Source: Leucogyrophana mollusca (Eukaryota > Basidiomycota > Agaricomycetes > Boletales). From it: a stretch of 64,000 nucleotides of DNA. Position 1 is the first letter of the stretch. Every line of letters starts with the position of its first letter. The DNA is taken from contig MU266385.1 in the NCBI GenBank assembly GCA_021014945.1, positions 1 to 64,000 of the forward strand. The letters are read 5' to 3'. Below, piece by piece: positions 11,195 to 21,215 of this stretch. The notes beneath the pieces were generated by a model. The model made no database searches and was not told where the DNA came from. It saw nothing but the letters and a program-made list of their open reading frames with translations. The position numbers were made by a program, and so were the translations under genes.

Positions 11195-12067
11195 TTATCT
11201 TGTGTCCCATCTTTCTACCTCCACTGCGCAGAGGTCCTCCCATTTTGCATCCCATCCGTCGTCTTGAAGAAATGGCTGATCTACCCATTTGGCTATTGCA
11301 TCTCGAGAGACTTCGAAGGTTACATTGTGACTGCGGAGCACATCGACAAGGTCGTTGTGCATGACAAGGGATCGGTGATAGGGAATAATGATTTCAGGTA
11401 TGGATGAGACTGGAGCATGCCTTGAACAGATAGGACTAGAGGAAATAATATATCCTGAACACACCGAATTTTTCCAGCGGCCAGGACACCCACAACGGTT
11501 CTTCTTGGCACCACTGATAACCTTTGGTTCTGTGAGCTTCGAACAAGATAGCTTCCATATTGTCGATCACAACATTCATTCGGCGAAATTGTTTTTGCTG
11601 CACGGCAGACGAACATTGAGAGTGTGGGACAACAAACATTGACTCTGCGCTCTTACAAGCTTAACCAACACTGCGTCGAGCTGGGTGATGCATTTGTCCA
11701 TGATCGCAAGTCTAGGCTCGACCAACGGTGCACACGGCTGTTTGCCGGCTGGAACGAGTGCAAGCGCGTTACTAGAAATAAAAGGAGAGATTACACCCAG
11801 CGGTGGGTCCGGGAAGGTGTATACACACTCGAGTTCTGTCCGTGTATCAATCAGGGCCCGCGCGGCTTTGGATCCATCTACTAGGACTACATCATCCCAC
11901 GTTTGCGTTATTACACGTAGTTCCTGGAGGGATGTCCTAATCCTCCGGTGAAACGTCGATTCAGATAGCCTTGAAGGGGATGATGGAGTATTAGATTGCC
12001 TGACTTGTTGAATAGGTGAGGACGTGGGAGTCGATGGGCCGTGGAAGGATGCTAAACGTTTGCTCAT
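11195..12067 (-). CDS. Uncharacterised conserved-looking protein with helical central part
   Basis: A spliced gene starting at 12067 (MSKRLASFHGPSTPTSSP). After a serine- and proline-rich leader comes a helical stretch (RIRTSLQELRVITQTWDDVV). A second helical stretch follows (QFRRMNVVIDNMEAILFEA), then tryptophan-rich blocks (TKGYQWCQEEPLWVSWPLEK; WDAKWEDLCAVEVERWDTR at the end). Introns show normal GT-AG signals (GTGTGT near 11826, GTTCAG near 11455), and exon frames join well, so I believe it is real and roughly 240 residues long. I recognise no named family. The alternating predicted coiled-coil and Trp-rich segments would suit a subunit of a complex, but that is a guess. The start codon is 175 bp from that of the divergent WD40 gene. 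Confidence 0.65.
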
Positions 12068-12242
12068 CTAGTTACTAGTTCGGGTTATTGATGTCTCCTC
12101 GACTGTAGTTGACGGCGTTGTTTGTTCCAAAGGCTCTTGCCAAACATTGAAACAACCCGAAAATAAGCACCCCTTAAATGTTGTTTGCCATTGTCCAGTT
12201 ACGATCTTGAGTAGATCTTCATTTTCCGCAAGCCACTGTATC
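12068..12242. promoter_or_regulatory. Shared divergent promoter region
   Basis: Only 175 bp separate the start codons of the uncharacterised gene (-) and the WD40 gene (+), so the two must share promoter space. No TATA box or other named motif stands out. Confidence 0.45.
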
Positions 12243-13818
12243 ATGGATGACTCGTATTTGCTAAGATCTCAATCGGAACTTGTCTTGACCGAAGTTTGTT
12301 GCTGTCTTCGCGCGATTTCTATCTGGTAACAATTTATCTTCAAGGCGCGGAGACAAAAGTCGGAGCGAACAAAGACTCTTGGTTCCCCGATACAGCTAAG
12401 CGGGAAGGCGCTGGACATACAGATCCAAGGAAATAATGCCTGGATAGCTGAAAACGCCCATGTGGCCAAGAAGATCGACCTCGAGGTTCGTTGCTTCTCA
12501 GTCTCGACTTAGAACAGCGGTCATTGACTGATCCAGCAGACAGGGAAAACTCTGCAAATCTATCGAGGCCACAGTGCTCCTGTGACTTGTTTAGCATTCT
12601 GTGACAGATTTCCACACTCGGGCGACAGCAAACTGCTCATAACAGGTTCGTGGGATAAGGTAAGTACGTCTGCCCGACTCCCCACATCCTCTAACATAGT
12701 ATAGACCATCAAAGTGTGGGATACAAATGTCTGTACTTTCCTTCCTCCTGACGCGCACCTGCTTACCTTTACCTAGACGAAGGAGATAATCTCGTCGACG
12801 CTTGCCCATGAAGACTTCGTGAAGACACTGTTTGTCGTGTCTGCCACAAAGCTCCTAATTTCTAGTAGCTCAGATAAAATCGTCAGAATTTGGTACGCAG
12901 TTGTCGTACATCAGCTCTCAGTAACCCATCAGACCATCCAGGGACATCTCGGACGCTACAGAAGGCAAGGCTCTGACCGCCGTCGGGTCCATCTCCGCAC
13001 ATACTCGTCCTGTCGAGAGTATCAGCGCAGAGGCCAATGTTGACGGCTCTGTCACTCTTTTTACGGCCGATACAATGGGCGTGATAAAAGTATGGACGTT
13101 AGAAAAGGAACTTGGCTCTCAACCGCGATGGCGCAGCGTATTGAAAGATACTCTTGACTATCACCGCACGCGAGTTACCGAACTCTTGTATGGCGCAGGG
13201 CAAATATGGACCGGTATGTTCCACCTCGTTCCTTGGCGTTGCGTACACAAACGAGTTCATCCAGCATCTTCCGACGAGACTGTGCAGGTAATTCCGTATC
13301 TACCTGGCGACCCGACCATCAAACCTCCCCCTCCCATCATGCATCCCCTTCCAGTTCGCGCTCTACTTCCACTGTCGCTTACCGATCTCGGAGAGCCATA
13401 CCTGATCACGGGATTTGGAGATGTCATCCGTGTATACGACGTAGCTTCAATAACCGAGCCAGAAATTCTCGGAGAAATTGATGCCCACTGGCACGACGTG
13501 ACTGCCTTAAGGTTGTGGACACGGACCAGTAAAGGTGAGGATGGTAGGACAAGGATTGAACCTTGGATCGTCAGCACCAGCCTGGATAGTACTATTCGAA
13601 AATGGAGGCTTAGCGGTGAGGATTCAGCGGTACTTGAGAAGTATATAATTGTACTGAGACACAGTTTCCAAGAACTCCTCACCTCGACACCGAAAAATCC
13701 TCCTGGGGATGCCAGGCCCGCGATTATAGCCCCCCTCTCGGAGCCTAAAGGAGAGGCGAAAAACCAAGAGGAGCTGACGGAAGATGAAGAAAGAGAACTC
13801 GCGGAACTTATGGGATGA
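12243..13818 (+). CDS. WD40-repeat protein
   Basis: Begins MDDSYLLRSQSELVLTE; a 51-nt intron (12294-12344) then joins to ARRQKSERTKTLGSP. Beta-propeller repeats are visible: YRGHSAPVTCLAF with ITGSWDKTIKVWD, then LAHEDFVKTLF with ISSSSDKIVRIW, SISAHTRPVESISAE with FTADTMGVIKVW, ASSDETVQVI, LITGFGDVIRVYD, and DAHWHDVTALRLW with VSTSLDSTIRKW. That gives about six to seven blades, consistent with a single propeller. The C-terminus is acidic (ELTEDEERELAELMG). Such proteins are interaction scaffolds; I cannot assign an orthologue. It ends 95 bp from the convergent DUF3445 gene. Confidence 0.8.
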
Positions 13819-13913
13819 TGTTCACGCAGCATAAGATGTGACGCGATTCCACTATGAAGACATATTCAGCTACTCACAGAAATAACCTAGGTATATCGAT
13901 GGCCTAGCTAGGA

Positions 13914-15195
13914 TTATATCGTCGACGGATAATGTTCCTGCCATCCCGGGTAGAATGGATCCTCGTCCAAAGTTCTCTCCTTCCAACCCTTCGGCACTAA
14001 GCCGGCATCCTCTTGTTCCTTCGCCCATTCTCTCAGCGCTGGTATGAGCTTGTGTTCGATGTGCCATGTTCCCTTGTATTCCATGATCGACTTCTTTCCT
14101 TCCGTAAGCACCTTCAGCACTAGCTTGGGAATGTATGGCTCGTGTCGGAACTGTGTAATTGGGGTAAAGAGCGCTTTGAAATTGAATACGATGGAGCGTG
14201 ATTGCGGCAGACGACGCAGAGTCTGCCAGTCGACGCGAAGGTAGATATCGGATAACGAGAGGTCATGTCTCTGCTGTTGGCGGTGTCCCCACTCCGGTTC
14301 ATCAGTTTGAAGAAACAGAGGTTCTCCGATCTCAAATCCCCATGAGCCTCGTTGAATGGGCTTATCGCATGGCAACTTTGAGAAATATCTGGAGGGAGGT
14401 CAGAAAATGTCACCGTGTCACATATGCAGCTTCATACCTGTCCATCGAGAACGCCATCTTTTCTTTGTAGTCGGGAACAGGCCCATGAATCTGATGCAGA
14501 GGCCGACCGATCTTTTCTGACATGTTCCATCCTACAGCAGAGCACGACACTCCCGCTCGCATCACATAAAGGCCTGTCGCCTCGTCTTCCTGGGTAATGA
14601 GAAAATCCTCCGGGACGTTCTCGAGGAGGAAAAGTAGGGGATGGACTTTCAGGGTATCAAAACGCGATCCAAGGATATGATTGGTAAAACTGCCAGTCCA
14701 GTCGTCGTATTCAAACTGGTTTGGGTATCTCACGCAGAGAAACTGGATGACAACCTCCATGAGCTCCTTGCAAGCCGCTTCGCTTCCCGGGAGGTAGTCG
14801 ATGATCACTTTACCATGCTTGGCGTAAAGCTGCGTCCGTTGGGCAATGCGTTCGCGGTAGGTAGACTCCAGTTCGATCCACCAGTCTGGTTCTAGTTTCT
14901 TAAGTGCTACAGATGTGTAAGGTTGAGGCGATCTCGCTTTATAAACAGAGAAGACCGTACACATTGTTTGGTAGTACTCCCATCTGAAGGGCCGGTATGG
15001 GCGAGGTTTCGCTCTGTCAATGTCAAAGCTCGGTATGGGCCGTGGCGCTGGAAAGCCTGATAGTTGTGCATAATCAGGCAGCCCTCTCCCAAAGAACCGT
15101 CCCGCCTTTCGTAGTGGTCTCGTTCCTGCTCCAGCAAATACAAGGAGTAGACCAAGCGCTATCACGAGTATCGCTTCGGGGTAAACGTGGATCAT
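13914..15195 (-). CDS. DUF3445 heme-dependent oxidative N-demethylase-like protein
   Basis: Two exons, 15195-14438 and 14388-13914, with a 49-nt intron, giving 410 residues. The start at 15195 (MIHVYPEAILVIALGLLLVF) places a hydrophobic segment at residues 5-23, a likely membrane anchor. An upstream in-frame ATG at 15255 is possible but less likely. The body matches the DUF3445/HODM alpha-like family (Pfam PF11927): RPYRPFRWEYYQTMCT, LEPDWWIELESTYRERIAQR, HPLLFLLENVPEDFLI, GRPLHQIHGPVPDYKEKMAF, RGSWGFEIGEPLF and VDWQTLRRLPQSRSIVFNFK. In the bacterial family a heme-containing subunit demethylates small methylamines. The fungal substrate is unknown to me. Only about 150-200 bp of upstream DNA separates it from the retrotransposon. 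Confidence 0.82.
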
Positions 15196-15693
15196 GGTCA
15201 GGTTGAAGGGACAAGGGAGCTCAAGATAACGACAGCTCCATGGCTTACACGGCACTGATAGGCGGGTTACGAGCGAGTACGTGACCAGAGGTGTTCTATT
15301 AGTATGAGGTCAGCTTTGGTCTTCGCGTGGGATACCTTCGTTTCGTGCTGTGGCTAGTGGGTGAGAAGGAAGGGGAGAGTAAGCGGTGTATACGCAAGTG
15401 GTAGGGATACAGGAGTGTGCTACGCAATCAGACTACGCCTCCCAAGGGTTTTGGGTGAGGCAAGGAAAGACCGGACCGCCTACGGCGGCGGCGAGGGTCA
15501 GACCAAGACTGGGGTGTGCCAAGGGCGTGAGCGAACTCAGCCCAGAGCCGAAGGCCAGGCAAGGCCGCGGGAAGAAAGCGCCCGAAGGTGAGGGAGGGAG
15601 AAAGAAGAACCATGCCAGCCCGCAGAAGGCCAGGCAGGCAGAGGCAACAAAACAAAAGGAAAGGAGGGGCAAAGGAAAGGAAGGAGGGGAAGG
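15196..15693. other. Promoter of the DUF3445 gene and 3' end of the retrotransposon
   Basis: No gene. From about 15360 the plus strand becomes strongly purine-rich (long AGG/GAA runs) and continues so into the recombinase gene, so the element's 3' terminal region starts about there. GTTTCGTGC (15344-15352) occurs in inverted orientation as GCACGAAAC (20902-20910) near the other end. This could be a remnant of terminal repeats or chance. Confidence 0.4.
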
Positions 15694-16761
15694 TCAAGGC
15701 CGAGTGGATAAGAGAGGAGCGACGATAGGTGCGAGGAGTTCTGCGTGCAGAGGAACGACGAGCTCAAGGGAGCGCCAGTAACGAAGGAAGGCGTCTGAGG
15801 ACCACCTTCCCATGGCCTTGACGACGTCAGGTGAGACCCCCGAAAGAAGCAGGGTGGTGGTGCCGCCGATGCGGAAGGAGTGACCCGAGAGGGTGGGGAT
15901 CCCGGCAGCTGACCAGATTGAGTTGCAGCGAGCGAGGAATTTGCGCTTCGTGAGGCAACGCAAGCCTGAGGGAGAAGAGAAGGCGAAGAGAGGAGCGTCT
16001 GCGGGAAGAGCGTTGACAAAGAGATGATTGTCGAGGGCTGCAACAGGATCCACCTGAGGGCGCTGGCGACAGATATAGGCAAAGTCGCCAGCTGACTTAG
16101 CCGTTTTCGTGAAGGGCAAGTGAAGGCTGCGGGAGCCCATGTCGCTGATAGGAGAGGAGAGGTCCGAGACCCGAGGGATGTGACCTGGCTCAAAGGAGGA
16201 TTCACGAGGAGAGAGGATCTCGCCTAAACGAAGTTGTGCCCAGTGAGCGGAAGTGGCACCTGCAAAGACACAAGAGTCGAAGGGATCCGAAAGAGTGAGG
16301 TTGTCGTGTAGGAGTAAGAGCATATCGAGAGTGATGGGCGCACGTGGAGGGCGCTTGGAGGAGGCTGGGGTGAGCTCATCAACACCGTGGAGGACATAGT
16401 TAAGGCGCACGGAACCCAGCCAAGGGACGTTGTTGAAGATGTGCCAAGCCCGAACTGCGGAAATCTGGTTCTGGGCAGTGGAACCCGAAATCTCGCCAAC
16501 GCGTGAAGCTGCAAAAGCGCAGAGTAAGTGCTCAGAGGCGGGTAGGCGAGAGCCTGCTGGAATGTTCTCCCCATCACAGAACGTGAGGAAAGCCGTGACC
16601 CCGAGAGCGTACTTGGATAGAGTTGAACCAGCCCAAGCACTGCCCAGGGCCCGGGCAACGTTGGAATCTGCGGATTGCGAGAGAGTTGGGACATGCAGGG
16701 GAGAGGGGGGATGAATGAGTAAGGAACGTAGGAGGAGAAGAAGGGAGTCAGATGACGACAT
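15694..16761 (-). CDS. Tyrosine recombinase of the retrotransposon
   Basis: A single uninterrupted frame of 355 residues. The catalytic region is well conserved: an Arg block (QLRLGEILSPRE, residues about 175-187), then SGHSFRIGGTTTLLLSGVSP with the HXXR motif, followed by VVKAMGRWSSDAFLRYWRSL with the WSS block and the Tyr nucleophile. A SAM-like N-terminal core-binding domain precedes it (GSTLSKYALGVTAFLTFC). These enzymes integrate a circular DNA copy by strand exchange through a 3'-phosphotyrosine, and leave no target-site duplication. All expected catalytic residues are present, so this protein could be active. The TGA of the upstream RT gene ends 225 bp before this start codon. Confidence 0.88.
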   Translation of the reverse strand: MSSSDSLLLLLRSLLIHPPSPLHVPTLSQSADSNVARALGSAWAGSTLSKYALGVTAFLTFCDGENIPAGSRLPASEHLLCAFAASRVGEISGSTAQNQISAVRAWHIFNNVPWLGSVRLNYVLHGVDELTPASSKRPPRAPITLDMLLLLHDNLTLSDPFDSCVFAGATSAHWAQLRLGEILSPRESSFEPGHIPRVSDLSSPISDMGSRSLHLPFTKTAKSAGDFAYICRQRPQVDPVAALDNHLFVNALPADAPLFAFSSPSGLRCLTKRKFLARCNSIWSAAGIPTLSGHSFRIGGTTTLLLSGVSPDVVKAMGRWSSDAFLRYWRSLELVVPLHAELLAPIVAPLLSTRP

Positions 16762-16986
16762 GAGGGGCGGGAGAAGAGAGGGGAGCTGTGGAACGACGGG
16801 GACAAGTGACCCTTACGAGACCGTTAAGAGACACAAGCTGCAAACTTTTTATTTTTTTTTTTTTAACGCGGGACACAGAGATTACAACATGCGAGGGTGA
16901 AGAGCAACACAAAGGGTAAGCTAGAGCTACAGAAGCTGGGATTACGAGTGGAATTAAGGCGGGGGGGCCAGCAAGTGAGAGAAGCG

Positions 16987-18755
16987 TCAAGAAGGGGAGA
17001 CAAGAGATACAAAGGCGGACAAGTACGAGGGGATGGGGGGAGCTGGAACAAAAAGGTCGGCAAAGGAAGGAAAAACGCCCCTCGACGGGCCATCTGCGAT
17101 GTTGTCGGCAGAGGCCACCCATTCCACTGAGAGCCAAATGTTGTGATCCCGGAAAAGGTTGACAATGCAGCGGAGGATAACATTCTGTGCGGAGCTGCGT
17201 GAGCGCCCTAGAGAGAAAGGGAGAGTGCAATAAGGGCACGAAAAACGGTACGAGCGAAAACCAAAATACCTGACTTCAGCGCACCGACGACACCTTGGTT
17301 ATCCGAGCGGAGGATGACGTGGCAGTCACGAAGGCCACTGGCAGTGAGAGCACGAAGGCCCAGGTCAATGGCCACCATCTCCGCTCAACCAATGTCGCGA
17401 CCTTCAGACTTCCAGCCCGGAGAGAGCCTCCAAGCCAGCCAGCGGCCATTTACAACGAGCCCAATGCCGAAGGAGGTCGAGGCATCCACGAAGACCTGCA
17501 GGTCAAGTGGTGTGGGGGGAGAGGAAATGGGACAGCCGCACCAAGGGCGAGCCAGTTCAGCCCGCCACCAGGAAACGTCTGCAAGGGCAGGAGCCGTGAT
17601 CGAGTGAGTAGCGAACGGGTTCGAAGAGGTGGCAAAGGAGCCACGCAGGGCATAAAGGGAAGGAAGGCGAGAGCGACCGTCTGTAAGTACAAGTGCGCAG
17701 TGGTTAAGAGACCCGATCACAACTTCGCAGTCATGGCGAGAAACTCTGGCACCGTCAACCCACGGAGCCAGGCGGTCGAGGTACTTGACACATTTTGAAG
17801 TGGGAATGGCCACTGTTTTGGCCTCGATGTCCCAAACGAAGCCGAGATAAGTGAAGGAGGAGGCAAAGGGAAAGCATTTTGAAGGGGACCAAGGCCAGCC
17901 CAGATCCTCGGCGACGCTGAAGATGAGGGATTCATCGTACGGGTACACGAAGGAACCATCGGGAAGGCGACGGGAGGGGTAGCGAAAGAAACCGAAGTCG
18001 TCAACCCACTTGATAATGTTAGCGATATTAAACGCTCCATAAATGCGCACGATGGCGTCTGCGATACGGCCGAAAAGGCCGTTGGAACTCGTGCAGCCGA
18101 AGCAGGCATTGTGGTCAATGTAGAATTCTAGCAGGCTCTTGCAAGAAACGTCATCAGGGATCAGCCTCTCATAGGCGAGGCAAACCTGAGGTTGATCCTC
18201 GGGAGCGATGGGTACACGACGGTGGGCAGCCTCGACGTCACAAATGGCGACCTGGGAGCCCGGAGGGGCGTCAGCGACAAGAAGAAAACAGTCTGCAAAG
18301 GTACCCCAGTCACATTCATAGCGGGAAGCATCTATCTCGGAGTTAACGGATGAAACGGAGGGGTCGTTGCGAGGGAACGAGTGGTCCTGGATGAGACGGA
18401 AGTCCCCAGGAGTTGTCTTCGGGACAAGGCCAAGAGGGCCTGTACGAAAGTGACCAATGAGAGATTCAAGACGGGAGCGGGAAAAGGGACCGGTATAGCG
18501 ACCGGCGGCGCGTTCTTTTGCGATGTAGTTTTCTATGATGACGGGAGCTTCGAGGGCGGAACGATGATTTGGAGGAGTGAACGTAGAGACGACGGGGGAA
18601 ACAATACCAAGACGAAAGCCGTCACGGATGCCAATCGGAACATCCGCGAACTCCTCGAGCGCACCAGCCTGCTCGAGGAGAAACTGCCACCTGTCCCAAC
18701 GGAGGGGGGTGACAACAGGCAAGAATCCGTTAAGGACGGCAGGCTTGAGCGCCAT
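16987..18755 (-). pseudogene. Reverse transcriptase-RNase H gene with one in-frame stop
   Basis: Start taken at ATG 18755, overlapping the end of gag by 26 nt. Reverse transcriptase blocks are plain: LGLVPKTTPGDFRLIQDHSF, DWGTFADCFLLVADAPPGSQ with VAICDVEAAHRRVPI, CFGCTSSNGLFGRIADAIVR, and the catalytic IIKWVDDFGFF (VDD core). RNase H follows: LQVFVDASTSFGIGLVV, AEMVAIDLGLRAL, RSDNQGVVGALKSG and VEWVASADNIADGPSRG. A TGA at 17387-17385 interrupts the frame directly before AEMVAIDL, at a position where the family usually has Trp. The frame continues unchanged after it, so it is a single nonsense change. A 62-nt intron (17269-17208) then joins the last part, ending at TGA 16987. Confidence 0.82.
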
Positions 18756-20752
18756 GAGCCGCGGCACCACAGATGGAGCAATTGTGCTCCATGCGACATC
18801 CCGCACCGCGGTTGCACCCCCTGCCGTTGAATGCAAAGCAAACGCACTGGTCTGCTGCCGTCTTCCAGCCGCCGTCGCGGTTAATGAGGTAACGGGTGGT
18901 TGGGCGGGGGCAATTGCGCATGGAATGGCCGGGGAGGGCACAAAGGATGCAAAGGAGCGCCTCGAGGGGGACGGCTGCAATGCGGCCACCACGGGCGCCA
19001 CCACGGCCCCCCCTTGCACCATAGCCGTTGTCCCCACGCGGGGCAAAACCGTTGTCTCCACGCGGGGCCAAGTGTTGCTGGGAGGGGGGCCGAAAGGAGG
19101 TGGACGAGCTCGCCGCGGAGGGCAGAGCCAGGGAGGAGTCGATGACTTGCTCGCTGGTGATCCGGTGCCAAATGGCCCACTGGAACTCCGCGAGGTTGAA
19201 TCTAGTGTTGACGAAAAGTGTGCGGATCTCTATGTCGTACTTTAAGTGAACGGAGAAGTGCCGCCAAAAGGCCGGCTTGTTTTCGAGAGTCCTGAAGTGG
19301 GTCTGGGCTGCGTCTGCGAGCGCATCAGCGTCCGGACCAGGGAAGTGGTCCCGGATAGACTGCACCATGCGAGGGTTTGCCTGGCGCCAGTCCCTATCCG
19401 AAATCGAGTGCTCCTCAAGAGCTGCCAGCTGAAGAAGGGCTGGCCCGTTCGCAGCAGAGGCCTGACCCGAAAGCGGTGAGCCCCGAGCGCAAGCCTCGTT
19501 GGTGTAGGCGACGAGGGGGATGTGGATCAGCCAGCCGGCTGCCAAGGCATCAATGACGCACTGAGGAATGGACAAAACGTCCGACTCAAGCTGCGAGGGT
19601 TCCCCTGTGGGGCGGCGCAAACGAGCTGGGACTCGAGCAGGACCCGCAGCTATGACCACAGATGGGAGTAGGACAGGCGCTTGGGGCAGGGGTAAAGCTG
19701 GCACCACGCGAGCGCGCAAGTCAGCGAAAAAACCCACAAACGTGGATGACGCAACACGGCCAACTGGCCAAACAAGAATTGCAAGTACAACGTACAAGTA
19801 CAAAGGGGGTACGAGGTAACGGTACGAGGAGCAGCCATCGAAGGCAGAGCCGACAAAGCGGTCAGGCAAATACGAGCTCAACGCAACAGGCCCCCATGGG
19901 GGCCGCGCGAGCCCAGGCACCACAAACGAGGGGCAAAAAAGAGAGGAAGGGCTTACCAAGTGGTTGCGGGGCCGCCAGCTGAAGGGCGAGCAGCTGGTGC
20001 ACCTGTTGCAGCAGGGCCTGGACCGCAGGGTCGTTGATGCTCAGCCCGGGCGCCGCTGGGAGGGGCGCAGCTGCAGCCACAGGTGGAGGCACCTGGATCG
20101 GAGCCCAAGCTGGCGCTGCCGAGGCCAAAGCCGGGTCAGGAGCAGCCGCTGGAGCCGGAGGCGCTGCTGGAGCAGGAGCAGCCACATGAGCGGGCTGAGC
20201 TCCAGGGATCAGCACAGGAGGCAGTGCGGGATCCTGAGGTTGCGCCACCACGGAGGCGAGCAGCGCTGGTCCAGCGCGATTGAGGGGGCCCCCCAAGCGA
20301 GGGATGGGAGGGAAGAAGGAGGGGCCTGCAAGGGGCGCGGCCTCGGGCTGTTTACCCCGAGACTTGGCGGTGCGGGCGCGTTTTGCGGAGGGCCGGATGC
20401 TTGGGGAGGCGGCGGTGGTGGACGCCGGAGAAGGGGTGTGGTCACGATCGTGGCGGCCGCTGCGCCGAAGGGGGGTGAGCAGGGCCGAGGGGCGTGCATC
20501 TTCGTCGGAAGTGGCCGGTTGGACAAGGACCGTGGGAATAGCGGGGTTGATGGCCAGAAGCTCCATTTGAGAGACGGCTGCCGCCGGAACGACAGCTGGA
20601 GGGGGAGGAGAAGGCGGGGGAGCCACAGGCGCGGCAGGAACAGGAGGGGGGATGAGAGCAGGGGGGCCGGCGAGGACGGAGGGAACTTCAGGGACCGCGG
20701 GAACCTCAGGAATGAGGCCGAGCGTAGCCCCGCGAGCACGGCGAGGGGGCAT
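18730..20752 (-). CDS. Gag-like protein of the retrotransposon
   Basis: Two exons, 20752-19957 and 19697-18730, joined across a 259-nt intron (GTAAGC/GCCAG) that keeps the frame, giving 587 residues. It starts MPPRRARGATLGL. The first 270 residues are rich in Pro and Ala, with a basic patch (SAKRARTAKSRGKQ). A structured middle part follows (DVLSIPQCVIDALAAGWLIH; RTLENKPAFWRHFSVHLKYD; AEFQWAIWHRITSEQVI). Next is an RGG-rich stretch with two near-identical PRGDNG units, then a Cys/His-rich end (CFAFNGRGCNRGAGCRMEH; CSICGAAAHGAQAC) that should bind nucleic acid. The order matches Gag of basidiomycete tyrosine-recombinase retroelements. An in-frame upstream ATG at 20917 exists, but 20752 is preferred for its clean start. 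Confidence 0.75.
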
Positions 20753-21215
20753 GAGAGGAGACAGGAAGGAGCGAACGGCAAAGCAGGAGAAAAAGGCAGA
20801 GAAAGGCAAGCGTCGAGCTTGCAGACAGAGAGCGACGTGAAAAACCGAACCAAGAGCACATCGATAGGAGATCGGATGTGACTCTCTGTTTTTCCGTCGC
20901 CGCACGAAACCTGGCACCTGCCGCGTCGTGCCTTTGGCGCAGGTGCTGCCAATCTAACCGAGCAGTCATGCATTGCTTAACTCAGACACTTTGCCAATGG
21001 ACCACTTCCAAGTCCCAGAACACGTACAGTTGTGTATTGCGTATTAAAAAAGTGATCCAATACTTGTCCATTTGCTACAGAGAGCTGTTTCCTTGATCGT
21101 GAACAATCTCGCACTGTTGCGTCTCTGTCAGGCATGTGACAGGTATCTGGATATATCCGCCGTCATGCCAGGGACCAGTTGCCCTCAGTGCATACTATAG
21201 GTATAAATAGTCCTT
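20753..21215. other. 5' end of the retrotransposon and 3' flank of the next gene
   Basis: No gene. It includes the leader of the retrotransposon (up to about 20960), the palindrome at 20912-20951, and the 3' flank of the nitronate monooxygenase gene. Confidence 0.4.
20912..20951. repeat. Imperfect palindrome near the retrotransposon 5' end
   Basis: TGGCACCTGC (20912-20921) pairs with GCAGGTGCTGCCA (20939-20951) across a 17-nt loop, with 3 extra nt in the right arm. It lies at the point where the element's GC-rich composition ends, so it may mark the terminus or a recombination site. Confidence 0.4.

Larger units (their letters stand above)
15330..20960 (-). mobile_element. DIRS/Ngaro-type tyrosine-recombinase retrotransposon
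   Basis: The minus strand carries, in order, a gag-like gene with a Cys/His-rich end (20752-18730), an RT-RNase H gene (18755-16987) and a tyrosine recombinase gene (16761-15694). The combination of reverse transcriptase with a tyrosine recombinase instead of a DDE integrase or endonuclease defines the DIRS order. Its base composition (GC-rich with proline- and alanine-rich gag) contrasts with the neighbouring genes. The limits given are approximate. I could not identify the inverted or split direct repeats by eye, so I cannot decide between DIRS-like and Ngaro-like. Confidence 0.85.

Noticed and set aside
15386..15781. Long plus-strand ORF of Lys/Arg/Gly-rich composition
   Set aside because: It is the reverse complement of the Pro/Ser/Leu-rich tail region of the retrotransposon; composition alone keeps it open.
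16846..16864. T-rich tract as a poly(A)-tail signature of a LINE insertion
   Set aside because: It lies within the tyrosine-recombinase element between its RT and recombinase genes, with no target duplication around it.
19964..20881. 305-residue plus-strand ORF rich in Arg and Gly
   Set aside because: It is antisense to the Pro/Ala-rich gag exon, where GC-rich codons leave all frames open. There is no domain.
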